From: Nocardia bovistercoris
GTDB taxonomy: Bacteria; Actinomycetota; Actinomycetes; Mycobacteriales; Mycobacteriaceae
Length of the DNA stretch: 64,000 nucleotides
Direction: 5' to 3'
Assembly: GCF_015674855.1 (NCBI RefSeq)
Contig: NZ_JADMLG010000005.1
Span: forward strand, 310,001 to 374,000
Part shown: one piece after another, positions 29,101 to 38,500 of the stretch
Position numbering within the stretch: position 1 is the stretch's first letter
How the letters are laid out: every line of letters begins with the position of its first letter
The notes under the pieces: model-generated
The model's database searches: none
Seen by the model: the letters and a program-made list of their open reading frames with translations, nothing else
What the model was told of the DNA's origin: nothing
Translations under genes and position numbers: made by a program

Positions 29101-29664
29101 GAACACCGGTCTGCCCGGCACGGGCATGGTCTGCTGGGTGCCGTCGGGTAGGAATCGGGTGCGAAGCATCGGGTGCACCGCGACCAGATCCTTGACGGCG
29201 AGTTCAAGACGCGCGGGATCGATTGCACCGCCGTCGAATTCGACGTAGAGATGCGCGGCGACACCGCCGAGTTCCTGTTCGTCGGAACGTCCGATCCAGT
29301 AGGCGTGCTGCATGGTCGCCAGCGGGAATGGGGCATCGTCCGCATCCACAGCCTCCGGCGCCGCAGCGACCGGATCGGATGGCGTGTCGGCCGTGTCGGC
29401 GCCGAGCAACACGTGCCAGTCCTCGACCGTTGGACTCGCGGCGAGCTGCGCGAAGTTGATGTCGAAACCGCGTTTGCGCCAGCCGCCCGCAAGTTTCATG
29501 GTCCGAATGGAGTCGAGTCCGAGTCGGATGAGGTCGTCGTGATCATCGATATCGGCGGCGGCGAGACCGATCTGAGCCGCTATCGCGGTGCGGATCTCCG
29601 CCTTGCTGATCTCCGCCCCGTTATTCGCTGCCACGCCCGTATTCCCCGGCTCTGCCGACTCCAT
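26155..29664 (-). CDS. NRPS ArCP-Cy-A-PCP, MbtB-like
   Basis: 1169 residues from the ATG at 29662-29664, chosen for AAGGAG about 10 nt upstream; a start at 29694 is possible. Domains: aryl-carrier (LGLDSIRTM, Ser52); cyclisation domain with D-x4-D-x2-S at 244-252 (DMLAGDAMS); adenylation domain about 540-1030 with SGSTGVPKG near 715, FDASVYDIFG and SGLGGATETSIHN; PCP at about 1070-1140 with LGGDS. It would load a hydroxyaryl acid and couple and cyclise Ser/Thr into an oxazoline. Pocket residues read by eye (Asp, Tyr, Asn, Gly, Ile, His) fit Thr/Ser better than Cys, weakly. Unlike MbtB of M. tuberculosis there is no C-terminal thioesterase. Iron box upstream. Confidence 0.9.
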   Translation of the reverse strand: MESAEPGNTGVAANNGAEISKAEIRTAIAAQIGLAAADIDDHDDLIRLGLDSIRTMKLAGGWRKRGFDINFAQLAASPTVEDWHVLLGADTADTPSDPVAAAPEAVDADDAPFPLATMQHAYWIGRSDEQELGGVAAHLYVEFDGGAIDPARLELAVKDLVAVHPMLRTRFLPDGTQQTMPVPGRPVFTTVDLREHEPEAERAALAQMRAERTHQRLAIEEGQVIDITVTLRAGARTRLHLDVDMLAGDAMSYRVLISELAELYHGATLAAPGYTYREYRTERPQSPARDRDRQWWQERLQEMPGAPELPTVPVAERREPDRTVRYDHWLAPEAKQRLLTAAHQRGITPAMALAAVFAETIGGWSAQSRFLLNVPLFHREPVHSEIDRVIGDFTSSIMLAVDVTEDMSVADRARALQTRMHESGSHSAYSGLEVLRDLGRRRGEPVLAPVVYTSALNLGELFADRVTETFGEPVWIISQGPQVLLDAQVTEVRGGLLLNWDVRESAFPAGMIDAMFARYTEAVDRLGEGEAGWNAAAAVRLPRAQAQVRAAVNATAGPVSGRRLHEGFFDHAAAHPDAPAVVWGLGDAEGGWSYGELAARALAVAGALHHEGVRPGDAVAVQLPKGRDQILAVLGVLAAGATYVPIGFDQPVGRRTEILRTGAIVAAITVAGRDMGVPITCVCIDEVREFPNPLAAPVLPGADEIAYVIFTSGSTGVPKGVDVPHSGAMNTIDAVNDWFEVGAADRVLALSALEFDASVYDIFGMFSVGGSLVAVDADQRAEATTWVELLRRHRVSILNCVPSMLDMILEIGGAALGDSLRAVTLGGDWVGADLARRLAAQVPGCRFSGLGGATETSIHNTICEVVGEPPAHWATVPFGVPLRNVRCRVVAPSGRDCPDWVSGEFWVGGANVAAGYRNDPQRTAERFVEYEGLRWYRTGDMARYWPDGTIEFLGRADHQVQIRGYRVELGEVESALRTVPGVRHAVAAVVGAGAPKLVAAVAGTAEVIGDITAAVADLLPAYMIPTRVEYLERMPLTDNGKLDRRAVLALLESGPKESENSAPRTDVEAALADIVAGVLGADAIGVHDDFFGLGGDSVLATTVVARVREWLDLDHALVADIFATRTVAGLAERLGEREAARGTPDRLAEVARLYLEVAAMSDEEIMAEA

Positions 29665-29736
29665 CGCGTTGCCACTCCTTGCCTGCCGCCACACCGGGCG
29701 GATCGAGACTCTCGTAGCTCAGACTATCCCATTCAT

Positions 29737-29755
29737 ATAGGGTTGCCTAACCTAT
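29737..29755. promoter_or_regulatory. Iron box between the MbtB-like NRPS and lipoprotein 2
   Basis: ATAGGGTTGCCTAACCTAT matches 14 of 19 consensus positions by hand and has an intact right half-site CTAACCTA. It lies about 73 bp from the NRPS start and 84 bp from the lipoprotein start, so it can serve both divergent promoters. Confidence 0.75.
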
Positions 29756-29838
29756 TAAAGCCGGGGCCTGGCTCACCTATGCTTGGGCCCGCGCAATGGC
29801 AGCCGAGGACCTTCCTCGGCGAAGGAAGGAAGTCGACC

Positions 29839-30819
29839 ATGAAACCTGTTCGGAGATCCCGCGTGTGGGCGCGGGCCGCAACGGCCTTGCTGGCGGGCGC
29901 GTTGGCCATCGGCTTGTCGGGATGCGGGTCGTCCGATGACGACACGGCCTCCGGCGGCGAAGCGGTCACCATCACCCATGCGCGCGGCACCACCGTCGTC
30001 GAAGGCACCCCGACCAAGATCGTCGCCCTCGGCAACCAGTGGCTCGACGCCACCCTCGCGCTCGGCAACACCCCGATCGGCTACATCGACAACGTCGCCG
30101 TGCTGTCCAACAGTTCCGCGCCGTGGACGCCGGAATCGCTGAAATCCGCGAAAGCGCTGAGCACCGCGGGCGATATCGCCGAACAGGTCGCCGGATTACA
30201 GCCCGACCTGATCCTGGTCGACACCTTCCTCGCCGATCAGGCGACCTACGACAAACTGTCCAAGATCGCGCCGACCCTGCCCGGTCTGAGCAAGGATCCG
30301 GTGGCCGACTGGCGCGAACAGCTCACCACCCTCGGCAAGGTCCTGCACAAGGAAGACGTGGCGACCACCACGATCTCGAATGTCGACCGCAAACTCGAGA
30401 CGATCTCGCAGACCTACCCCGGCCTGAAGGGCAAGACCTTCGCCAGCACCTGGCTCGTGAGCCCGACCCAGCTGATGGTGCTCGCCAACCCCACCGACCC
30501 GTCGAGCAAGCTGTTCACCCAGCTCGGCATGACGATTCCCGCCAACCTGATCGACCAGGCGTCCAACCAGGGCCGGGTGTCGCTGTCGCCGGAACGCGCC
30601 GACCAGCTCACCCCCGACCTGCTGCTCGCGGGCTACTCCAACGGTCTCGACCAGACCTACCGGCAGCTGCCCGGATTCGCCGATCTGCCCTCGGTGAAGA
30701 AGGGGTCGGCGGTACTGCTCACCGTGCAGGAGATCAGCGCCGTCAACCAGCCGACCGCGCTGTCGGTGCCGTACCTGCTGGAGAAGCTGGGCCCGGCCTT
30801 CGCGGCCGCGTCGAAGTAG
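29839..30819 (+). CDS. Siderophore-binding lipoprotein, copy 2
   Basis: 326 residues from the ATG at 29839, preceded by GGAAGGAAG. Lipobox GLSGCGS near residue 30. It is clearly paralogous to 22629-23606 over its length: LGNQWLDATLALGNTPIGYIDN, GLQPDLILVDTFLADQATYD, LKGKTFASTWLVSPTQLMVL, LLLAGYSNGLDQTYRQLPGF. Two binding proteins of this kind could differ in ligand, for example ferric self-siderophore versus a xenosiderophore or a variant chain length. It shares an iron box with the divergent MbtB-like NRPS and ends at a bidirectional terminator facing the MbtF-like gene. Confidence 0.88.
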   Translation: MKPVRRSRVWARAATALLAGALAIGLSGCGSSDDDTASGGEAVTITHARGTTVVEGTPTKIVALGNQWLDATLALGNTPIGYIDNVAVLSNSSAPWTPESLKSAKALSTAGDIAEQVAGLQPDLILVDTFLADQATYDKLSKIAPTLPGLSKDPVADWREQLTTLGKVLHKEDVATTTISNVDRKLETISQTYPGLKGKTFASTWLVSPTQLMVLANPTDPSSKLFTQLGMTIPANLIDQASNQGRVSLSPERADQLTPDLLLAGYSNGLDQTYRQLPGFADLPSVKKGSAVLLTVQEISAVNQPTALSVPYLLEKLGPAFAAASK

Positions 30820-30920
30820 CGTCTCGCCGCGCTGTCGCGCCACATCGAACAGCGGCTCGCCGGGATGTGGACACAGCGTCGAAGCGGCGGCCCGCCGTAG
30901 TGGCGACACAGCGCTCGACT

Positions 30921-30969
30921 CGCAGATGCCCCCGGTCCCTGGTGATTCCAGGGACCGGGGGCGTCTGCG
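30921..30969. terminator. Bidirectional terminator
   Basis: A 22-bp stem starting CGCAGATGCCCCCGGTCCC at 30921 pairs with 30948-30969 around a 5-nt loop, with one T-G wobble. It separates the convergent lipoprotein 2 and MbtF-like genes. Confidence 0.8.
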
Positions 30970-30976
30970 CTTCCGG

Positions 30977-33900
30977 TCAGTCCAGCGCGGCGGCCAGCGC
31001 CGTGACGCAGCGCTGCCACAGCTCGGCCAGACGCTCGGCGTCGGCGTGGCTGAAAAGCGCTTCGCTCCAACGCCAATTCGTGGTGAGCTGTGGGCCTTCC
31101 GGCGTCGTGCCGATGGCTGAGATCACGTCGAGGGCGTAGCGCAGCGGCAGGTCGGGTTCGGGGGCAAGGGATACGGCGTCGACCACGTCCGGATCGGTGA
31201 CCAGCGACCACGGGCGTCCGTCGTGCCCCGCCAGATCCATGCGACCGAGGTAGTTGAACTCCACCTGGGGCTCGTTGGCGCCTGCCAGTTCCGGGACGCC
31301 GAGCACCTGCTGCACCAGCCCGAAATCGAGTCCGTTCTCCGGGATCGACGAGATGTGCGCGGCCACCGAACGCAGCAGTTCGCGCGCCGCGTCCGGATCG
31401 GCTTCGGCCCGTTCGACATCCAGCGGCGGCGTCACCGCGCCGAGCCGCACCGGGAAGACCGTGGTGAACCAGCCGAGGGTGCTCGTGGTGTCGGTGCCGA
31501 ACACCGCGTCCGCGCGCCCGTGGCCCTCCAGTGCGATCAGCGCGCCCGCGCCGCCGTCGACGCCGCGCTCGCGCCGCCAGGAGACCAGTGTGAGTGTCAG
31601 TGCGGCCAAGAGGAATTCGCGGACGCCGTCGTCCTTGGTGAGCGCGCCGAGGATGCGGGCGGTGGTGTCGACCGGCGTGGTCGCGGCGGTCACCCGCAGC
31701 GACGACCAGGTGTCGGTCGCCGGATCCGGTTTGCGCGTCCCGATGGCGGGATCCGCGTCGCGCACCTGGGCGGCCCAGTATGCGCGCTGGGCGCGCACTT
31801 CGGGTTCGCCCGCGCGCTGCCGCAGCAACCGCGACCACTCCCGGTAGGAGGTGGGTTCGGACAGCACCTTCGGCACCGCGCCCGCGGCTACCTGTTCCCA
31901 GGCGTCGGCGAGATCGGCGATCAGGATGTTCCAGGACACCACGTCCATGGCCAGGTGGTGGATCGCCGCGAAGAGCAGGTCACCGCCCGGCGCGCCGCGC
32001 AGCCACACCACCCGGACCATACCGCCGGTGCTCGGGTCGATCGCGTCGGTGGCGGCCCGACTCGCCTCGGCCAGTCGAGCGCCGAAATCCACTGCGGCAC
32101 CATCGAAGTCGACTGTCGTCAATACTTCGGCGGCTCGCACGCATCCCGGTTCGCGAGTGACCAGGCGCGGGCCGTTCTCGGTGTCGACCAGCCGGGACCG
32201 CAAGGTGTCGTGCCCGTCGAGCACCGCCTGCCACACCGTATCCAGATCCGCGCCCGTGAGTTCCGCGGGCACGGTGAGCAGGACGTTCTGGGTGAAGCGA
32301 CGGTAGGAGCCGTGCTCGAACATCCACGCGACGATCGGCAGCGGCGGCACCTCGCCGTAATCGCCGTCACCCGCGGCGGCGACGGGTACGGCGGCCCGGC
32401 TGTCGATCGCGGCGGCAAGGTCGCGGATCGACGGCGTGGCGAGCACCATGCGCGGTGTGACGGCCAGACCGCGTCGACGCGCCTTGTTCACCAGGGATAT
32501 CGCGACGATGCTGTCCATGCCGAGGGCGAAGAAGTCGTCATCGATGCCGAGCGCGGCGCCTTCGAACACCTCGGCGAGCACTTCGCCGAGGAGCCGTTCG
32601 GTATCCGTACGCGCGACCGCACCGTCGCCGACCGCACGGAACAGCTGTTCGGCCGCGTGCGCCAGCTGCCGCGCGTCGACCTTGCCGTTCGCGTTCATCG
32701 GAAGGCTCGGCAACACCGCGATCCGCGCGGGAACCATATAGGCGGGCAACCGATCCGCGAGCGCGGCGCGCATCGCGACCGGATCCTCCGTCGCGCCCGC
32801 GACGAACCCGACCAGGCTCGCACCGACCGCACGGCGCACCACGGTGGTGGCCGCGGCGGTGACACCGGGCAGCGCCTGCAACGCGGTGTCTATCTCGCCG
32901 ATCTCGACGCGATAGCCGCGGATCTTCACCTGATCGTCGATGCGACCGAGATAACCGAAACCGCCACCCGGCAAGCGGCGCACCAGATCTCCCGTGCGAT
33001 ACATCCTGCGACCGGGTCGGAACGGGTCGGCGACGAACCGCCCCGCCGTGTGTCCGGTACGGCCGACATAACCGCGCGCGAGCTGCGCACCGGACAGATA
33101 CAGTTCGCCGACGACGCCGGTTGGCACCTGACGCAACCCCGAATCCAGCACGTAGCCGGACGTTCCCGCGTTGGGCGTGCCGATCGTCGGTGCGTCACCG
33201 AACAATTTAACCTCGGCGACAACGGCTTCCACGGTCGTCTCGGTCGGGCCGTAGCAATTGTGCACGGCGATCCCCGGGAGCGCGCGCAGACGGGCCCACA
33301 GTCGGGTGTCGATGGCCTCGCCGCCGAGCGCGAGCACGGCGAGCCGGTGTTCGAGCAGTCCCGCCGCGGCCAACTGCCGCAACATCGACGGCGTCGTGTC
33401 GATCATGTCGATCCCGTGCCGCACCATGCCCTCGACCAGCAGGTTCGCATCGCGCATACCGGCTTCGTCGAACAGGTGGATGGCGTGGCCGTCCAGCAGG
33501 CCGACCATCGGCTGCCAGGACGCGTCGAAACTCAGCGACCAACTGTGCGCGATCCGCAGCTTCCGGCCGAGTTCAGCCGTCGCGGGCCGGTACACCCTTT
33601 CCCGGTGATCGGTGAAATAGCTGACCAGAGCCCGATCGGTGCCGATGACGCCCTTCGGCTCACCGGTGGAACCGGAGGTGAAGATGACGTAGGCGCTGTG
33701 TTCCGGCAATCGGGTGATGTCCGGCGGAGTCGAAGGCCGCCGTGAAATGCGCTCGACGGCAACCGGATCGTCCAGGTCGATGACATCCACGTCGCCGAAG
33801 CCCACATCGGCCTTCCCCACGGTCAACACCAACCGAGGACGCGCCTGCGCGGCGATCGACTCGACCCTCGTGGTCGGCAGCGACGGGTCGACGGGCACAT

Positions 33901-35527
33901 AGGCCGCGCCCGCCGCCAGGGTCGCCAGAATCGCGACGATCGCCTCCGGCCTGCGCGGAAGACACAGTGCGACGGTGTCTTCCGGGCGCACTCCGCACGC
34001 GACGAGCTCACCGGCGAGCCGGTCCGCCGCTTCGGCGAGCGCGCGGTAAGAGAACGTCTCGGTGTCCGTGGTCAGCGCGAGGGCATCCGGTGTCGCGTCC
34101 ACCTGCCGCCGGAACAACTCGATCACCGAATCCGCGTCGAGGGGCAGCGCGGGCGTGGTCGCCGTGCGCAGCAGTTCGTCCCGGACAGCCTGGGGCAGTA
34201 CCTCGATATCGTGCACGCGGGCGGCGCCGAGATCCGGTAGCGCACGGAGCAAGCCGAGCAGCCCCTCGCCGATCTCGGACGGCACGAGATGCGGTATCGC
34301 CGCGGGAATCGCCTCGACCAGCACGAGCAATTCCTCGCCCGCCATATGCGACACGACAGTCAGCGGATAGTGCGTGAGGCTCTCGACCTGGATGGGCCGG
34401 AAGGTCACGCCCGCACCGATCGGCACCGGTTTGATCGCGTCGGCGATGGGCGCGTTCTCGAACGCGAACATGGTGTCGAACAGTTCGCTGTGCCCGGCCG
34501 CGCGCTGCACCGACGAGAGACTCAGGTACCCGATGTCTCGAAGTGCGGCCGATTCTCGTTGCAGGCGGGCGCATTCCGCTGTCACGGAAGCGTTCGGGTC
34601 GAGGACGAAGGGCACCGGGATGGTGTTGAGGAACAGTCCGATCATCTGTTCCACGCCCGCGAGCTGTTCGGGGCGACCGGTCACGATCGCGCCGTAGACC
34701 ACGTCCCGGCGATCGGTGAGTCGCGCCAGCATCATCGTCCACGCGAACTGCACAACGGTGTTCAGCGTGAGCCCGTTCGCCCGCGCGAAGCCTTGCAGCC
34801 GAACGGTTTCCGCCGCGTTCAGGACGAAACGCGAGATCTCGGGAGCCACCGGCGCTTTCGCCTGGGTGATGCCCATGGTCGCGCCGCCGTCGGCGATGAT
34901 GAGCGGCCCTCCGATCCTGCCGAGCGCCTCCGACCAGCGGCGATGCGCCGTCGCCGTGTCATTGGCGGCGAGCCAGGCGATGTAGTCGCGGTAGGGCCGC
35001 ACGGACGGCAGCGTGTCCGTCACACCGCCCGCACGGTAGATCGCGAGCATCTCCCCGCAGAACAGCGCCAGCGCCCAGCCGTCCATCAGGATATGGTGGA
35101 TGGTCACGATCATCCGATGCCGCGCTTCATCTTTCGCGTCCGGCGGCAACGCGGCGAGCAGGACACGCAGCGCGGGTCCGCGCGTCAGGTCGAACGGGCG
35201 ACGCTGTTCGGCGGCAGCCAGTTCGTCGAGATCTTCCGGTGTCGCGTCACATTCGGTCCACGGCAGCTCCACCTCGGACGGCACGATCTGCACCGGCCGC
35301 GGCACATCCTGATCCCAGAACGCGACCCGCAGATTCGGGTGCCGCACCAGCATCGCCTCGGCGCTGCGCCGCAGCAGCGCCGCATCCAGCGGGCCATCGA
35401 TATCCGCGATGAACTGGACCGTGTAGATATCCGATCCGTCCTCGGCCAGCCGCGACAGCGAGAACAGCCCCTCCTGCAGCGGACTCAGCGCGAGCACGTC
35501 CTCGATCCGCGGCGCACCCCCGCTCAT
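30977..35527 (-). CDS. NRPS C-A-PCP-terminal C/E, MbtF-like
   Basis: 1516 residues from the ATG at 35525-35527, which overlaps the upstream NRPS stop as ATGA; a longer frame to 35746 is an artefact. Domains: condensation about 1-430 with HHILMDGW near 144; adenylation about 450-950 with TSGSTGEPKG near 619 and SFDASWQPM, a pattern seen in hydroxamate-amino-acid-activating modules; PCP with LGMDS near 1003; C-terminal epimerisation-like condensation domain with HHLAMDVVSW near 1189 and VEFNYLGRMD. In mycobactin-type lines this last module adds the second N6-acyl-N6-hydroxylysine and releases it as the seven-membered cyclic hydroxamate. Second gene of an mbtE-mbtF-like operon. Confidence 0.9.
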   Translation of the reverse strand: MSGGAPRIEDVLALSPLQEGLFSLSRLAEDGSDIYTVQFIADIDGPLDAALLRRSAEAMLVRHPNLRVAFWDQDVPRPVQIVPSEVELPWTECDATPEDLDELAAAEQRRPFDLTRGPALRVLLAALPPDAKDEARHRMIVTIHHILMDGWALALFCGEMLAIYRAGGVTDTLPSVRPYRDYIAWLAANDTATAHRRWSEALGRIGGPLIIADGGATMGITQAKAPVAPEISRFVLNAAETVRLQGFARANGLTLNTVVQFAWTMMLARLTDRRDVVYGAIVTGRPEQLAGVEQMIGLFLNTIPVPFVLDPNASVTAECARLQRESAALRDIGYLSLSSVQRAAGHSELFDTMFAFENAPIADAIKPVPIGAGVTFRPIQVESLTHYPLTVVSHMAGEELLVLVEAIPAAIPHLVPSEIGEGLLGLLRALPDLGAARVHDIEVLPQAVRDELLRTATTPALPLDADSVIELFRRQVDATPDALALTTDTETFSYRALAEAADRLAGELVACGVRPEDTVALCLPRRPEAIVAILATLAAGAAYVPVDPSLPTTRVESIAAQARPRLVLTVGKADVGFGDVDVIDLDDPVAVERISRRPSTPPDITRLPEHSAYVIFTSGSTGEPKGVIGTDRALVSYFTDHRERVYRPATAELGRKLRIAHSWSLSFDASWQPMVGLLDGHAIHLFDEAGMRDANLLVEGMVRHGIDMIDTTPSMLRQLAAAGLLEHRLAVLALGGEAIDTRLWARLRALPGIAVHNCYGPTETTVEAVVAEVKLFGDAPTIGTPNAGTSGYVLDSGLRQVPTGVVGELYLSGAQLARGYVGRTGHTAGRFVADPFRPGRRMYRTGDLVRRLPGGGFGYLGRIDDQVKIRGYRVEIGEIDTALQALPGVTAAATTVVRRAVGASLVGFVAGATEDPVAMRAALADRLPAYMVPARIAVLPSLPMNANGKVDARQLAHAAEQLFRAVGDGAVARTDTERLLGEVLAEVFEGAALGIDDDFFALGMDSIVAISLVNKARRRGLAVTPRMVLATPSIRDLAAAIDSRAAVPVAAAGDGDYGEVPPLPIVAWMFEHGSYRRFTQNVLLTVPAELTGADLDTVWQAVLDGHDTLRSRLVDTENGPRLVTREPGCVRAAEVLTTVDFDGAAVDFGARLAEASRAATDAIDPSTGGMVRVVWLRGAPGGDLLFAAIHHLAMDVVSWNILIADLADAWEQVAAGAVPKVLSEPTSYREWSRLLRQRAGEPEVRAQRAYWAAQVRDADPAIGTRKPDPATDTWSSLRVTAATTPVDTTARILGALTKDDGVREFLLAALTLTLVSWRRERGVDGGAGALIALEGHGRADAVFGTDTTSTLGWFTTVFPVRLGAVTPPLDVERAEADPDAARELLRSVAAHISSIPENGLDFGLVQQVLGVPELAGANEPQVEFNYLGRMDLAGHDGRPWSLVTDPDVVDAVSLAPEPDLPLRYALDVISAIGTTPEGPQLTTNWRWSEALFSHADAERLAELWQRCVTALAAALD

Positions 35528-38500
35528 GCGCGCGCCTGCCAGGAGGCGCTGAGCGCGGCCAACGCGTCGGAGTCGAGACCGGACGCCGACATGGGCGCCG
35601 ACTCCGGCTCCCGTGCGCGCGGAGCTTCTTCGACCGGCTCCAGCATGGCCGCGTCCACCGCCGCCGCGAGCGCCGCGATGGTGTGGTTCTCGAACACCAT
35701 CTTCGGCTCGAGCGGCAGATTCGCCTCCACCGCGCGGGTCGCCCACTGGATGGAGACCACGCTGTCACCGCCGAGGGCGAAGAAGCCGTCCTCGGGCGTC
35801 ACGTCGGTGATCTCCAACAGCTCCTCGAGTATGGCGATCAGGATGCGCGCGGTCTCGGTGGCCGGTCCGCCGGTAGCCGCCGTACCCGCCTCGGCCTCGA
35901 CTCGCGCCGACGGGCGGCGCTCCCGCAGTTCGCGCAACTGCGCTTCGGGCAGCGGCCGGAGTTCGGCGACCGTGGTGTCCGGCGCGGTGGCGTAGGCGTC
36001 GAGGGTGGCGCGCAGCGCGTCACCGATTCGGTGTGCCGTCGCGCTGTCGTACAGGTCGGCGCTGGCGACGAGCCGCACGTCGAGACCGCCGTCCGAACGC
36101 ACCGCGTAGTTCAGGTTCAGGTCGAGGAAGGAGAAGTCGAAATCGACCGGGAGCGCGGTCGCGGTGGTCGCGCCGTCACCCGTCACGGCCAGCGGTTCCG
36201 GCGCCCAGTCCGCGCCGCGGAAGTGCACCATGGTCTGGAACAACGGGTTCCGCGACATGCTTCGCGCCGGGTTGATCGCCTCGACCAGCCGCTCGATCGG
36301 CAGGCCCTGGTGCACGTAGGCGTCGAGGGCACGGTCGCGGGTGCGGGTCACCGTGGCCCGCAGCGTCGGGTCGCCGGACAGGTCGTTGCGCACCACCGCC
36401 ATGTTCGCGAACAGGCCGACCAGGCCCGCCGTCGCGTCGGTGCGGCCCGCGACCGGGCTGCCGATGGCGATGTCGGCGCCGCCGCCGAGCGCGCTCAGCA
36501 GGGTGGCGACCGCCGCCTGGTAGACCATGAACTCGCTCGCGCCCGCCGTCTCCGCCAACGCTTTCAGCGCGGCGCGGCGATCGGCGGGCAGCGTGAAGGT
36601 GACCACCTCGCCGCGCTTGCTCAGCATCGTCGGGCGCGGCCGGTCGTGGGCCACCGCGATCTCGTCGGGCAGTCCGTCCAGGGCCGTGCGCCAGAAGTCG
36701 ATGAGCGCTCGGCCGTGCGAACTCGGTGTGCCCGAACTGTCGGAATCGAACAGATCTTGTTGCCACAGCGCATAATCCGCGTACTGGATCGGCAGCGGCG
36801 TCCACACCGGCGCAGCGCCGTCGAGGCGGGCGCGGTAGGCGGTGATCAGATCCGCGAGCAGTACCTGCAACGAACCGTGATCGCTCACCAGATGGTGAAT
36901 CAGCAGCGAGAGCACATGGTTGCCGCCCACCGCGAACAGCTGCGCGCGCAGCAGCGGTTCCGAATCCACCGTGAAGCAGTAGCGGGCGATCTCGGCCAGC
37001 GCCGCGTCGAGTTCGTCCTCGGCGATCTCGGTCACCGGGAGATCCACCTCGGCGACCGGACCCACCGATTGACTCGGCGCACCATCGAACACCGGGAACG
37101 TGGTCCGCAGCGCCTCGTGTCTTGCCACCACATCCCCGAGCGCAGTGCGCAGCGCCGTACGGTCGAGCGGGCCGTCGAAGCGGACCGCGAACGGGATATT
37201 GCCCGCCGCGCTCGTCCCTTCCATCCGGTCCTGGAACCACAGCGCGCGTTGCGAATACGACAGTGGAACCCGGTCCGGCCGGTCCCTGCGTACCGGCTCC
37301 GGCGTCGCGCTCGGGGCCGCCTCGGCCTGCGCGGGTTCGGCCTCGTCCTCGAAGTCGATGGAGTCGAGATCGATGTCGAACTCGTCGCGGAAGCGCGTCA
37401 CCAGCAGTTGCGCGAGCCCCGCCGACGTCGGTGTGTCGAAAGGCACCCGCACATCCAGTTCGATACCGAACTCGGCGCGGATCTGCGCCACGAGCCGGGC
37501 CGCGAGCAGCGAATGCCCGCCGAGTTCGAAGAACGAATCGTCGACGCCGACCGCGTCGAGTCCGAACAGCGCCGCGAAGATCGCGCACATCCGACGCTCG
37601 GTCGCGGTCGCGGGCTCCCGGAAACCGCGCGCGGACACCGGATTCGGGGCGGGCAGCGCGCGACGGTCCAGCTTGCCGTGCACGGTGAGCGGGATCTCCG
37701 CGATCACCGCGAACGCCGACGGCACCATGTATTCGGGCAGCGCCGCGCTCGCGTGCGCCCGAATGTCGGTGAAATCGACGGAATCGGCGTCACCGGCGGG
37801 CACGACGTAGGCGGCCAACATCGCTCCGACGGCCTTGTCCGCCACCGCGATCACCACGCAGTGCCCGACGCTCGGGTGGCTCGCGATGGCGGCCTCGACC
37901 TCACCGAGTTCGATGCGGAATCCGCGCACCTTCACCTGTTCGTCGGCGCGGCCGACGAATTCGATCTCACCGCGGACATTGCGCCTGGCCAGGTCACCCG
38001 TGCGGTACAGCCGCTGTCCGTCCGCGAACGGGTCGGCGACGAACCGCTCCGCGCTCAGGCCGCGCCGATTCAGGTATCCGCGCGCGAGTTGCTCTCCACC
38101 CAAGTAGATTTCGCCGACCACGCCGGTGGGAACCGGTTGCAGGGCGGTGTCGAGCAGGTAGAGATCGACGTTCTGATTGGGTATGCCGATCGGCACGATG
38201 CCGGTGCCTTGCGGACCGCGCACCGCCATGTGGGTGGAACACACCACGGCCTCGGTCGGGCCGTAGTGGTTGCGCAGTTCGGCGTCGAAGATCCGGGCGA
38301 ACTTGTCGGCGATCTCACCCGGCAGCGCCTCGCCGCCGACCGGCACGTGCCGCAGCGCGCGCCATTCGCTGACCTCGGGCAGCAGCAGGAAGGTGCTGAG
38401 CATCGAAGGCACCATGTGCAGCACGGTGACCCCGCAGCGGGTGATCAGATCGGCGACGTATGCGACATCGCGGAACGCGTCCGGTTTCGGCACCACGAGC

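Noticed and set aside
31223..33745. 840-residue plus-strand frame opposite the MbtF-like NRPS
   Set aside because: Antisense to a gene with intact C, A and PCP motifs; no recognisable domain in the translation.
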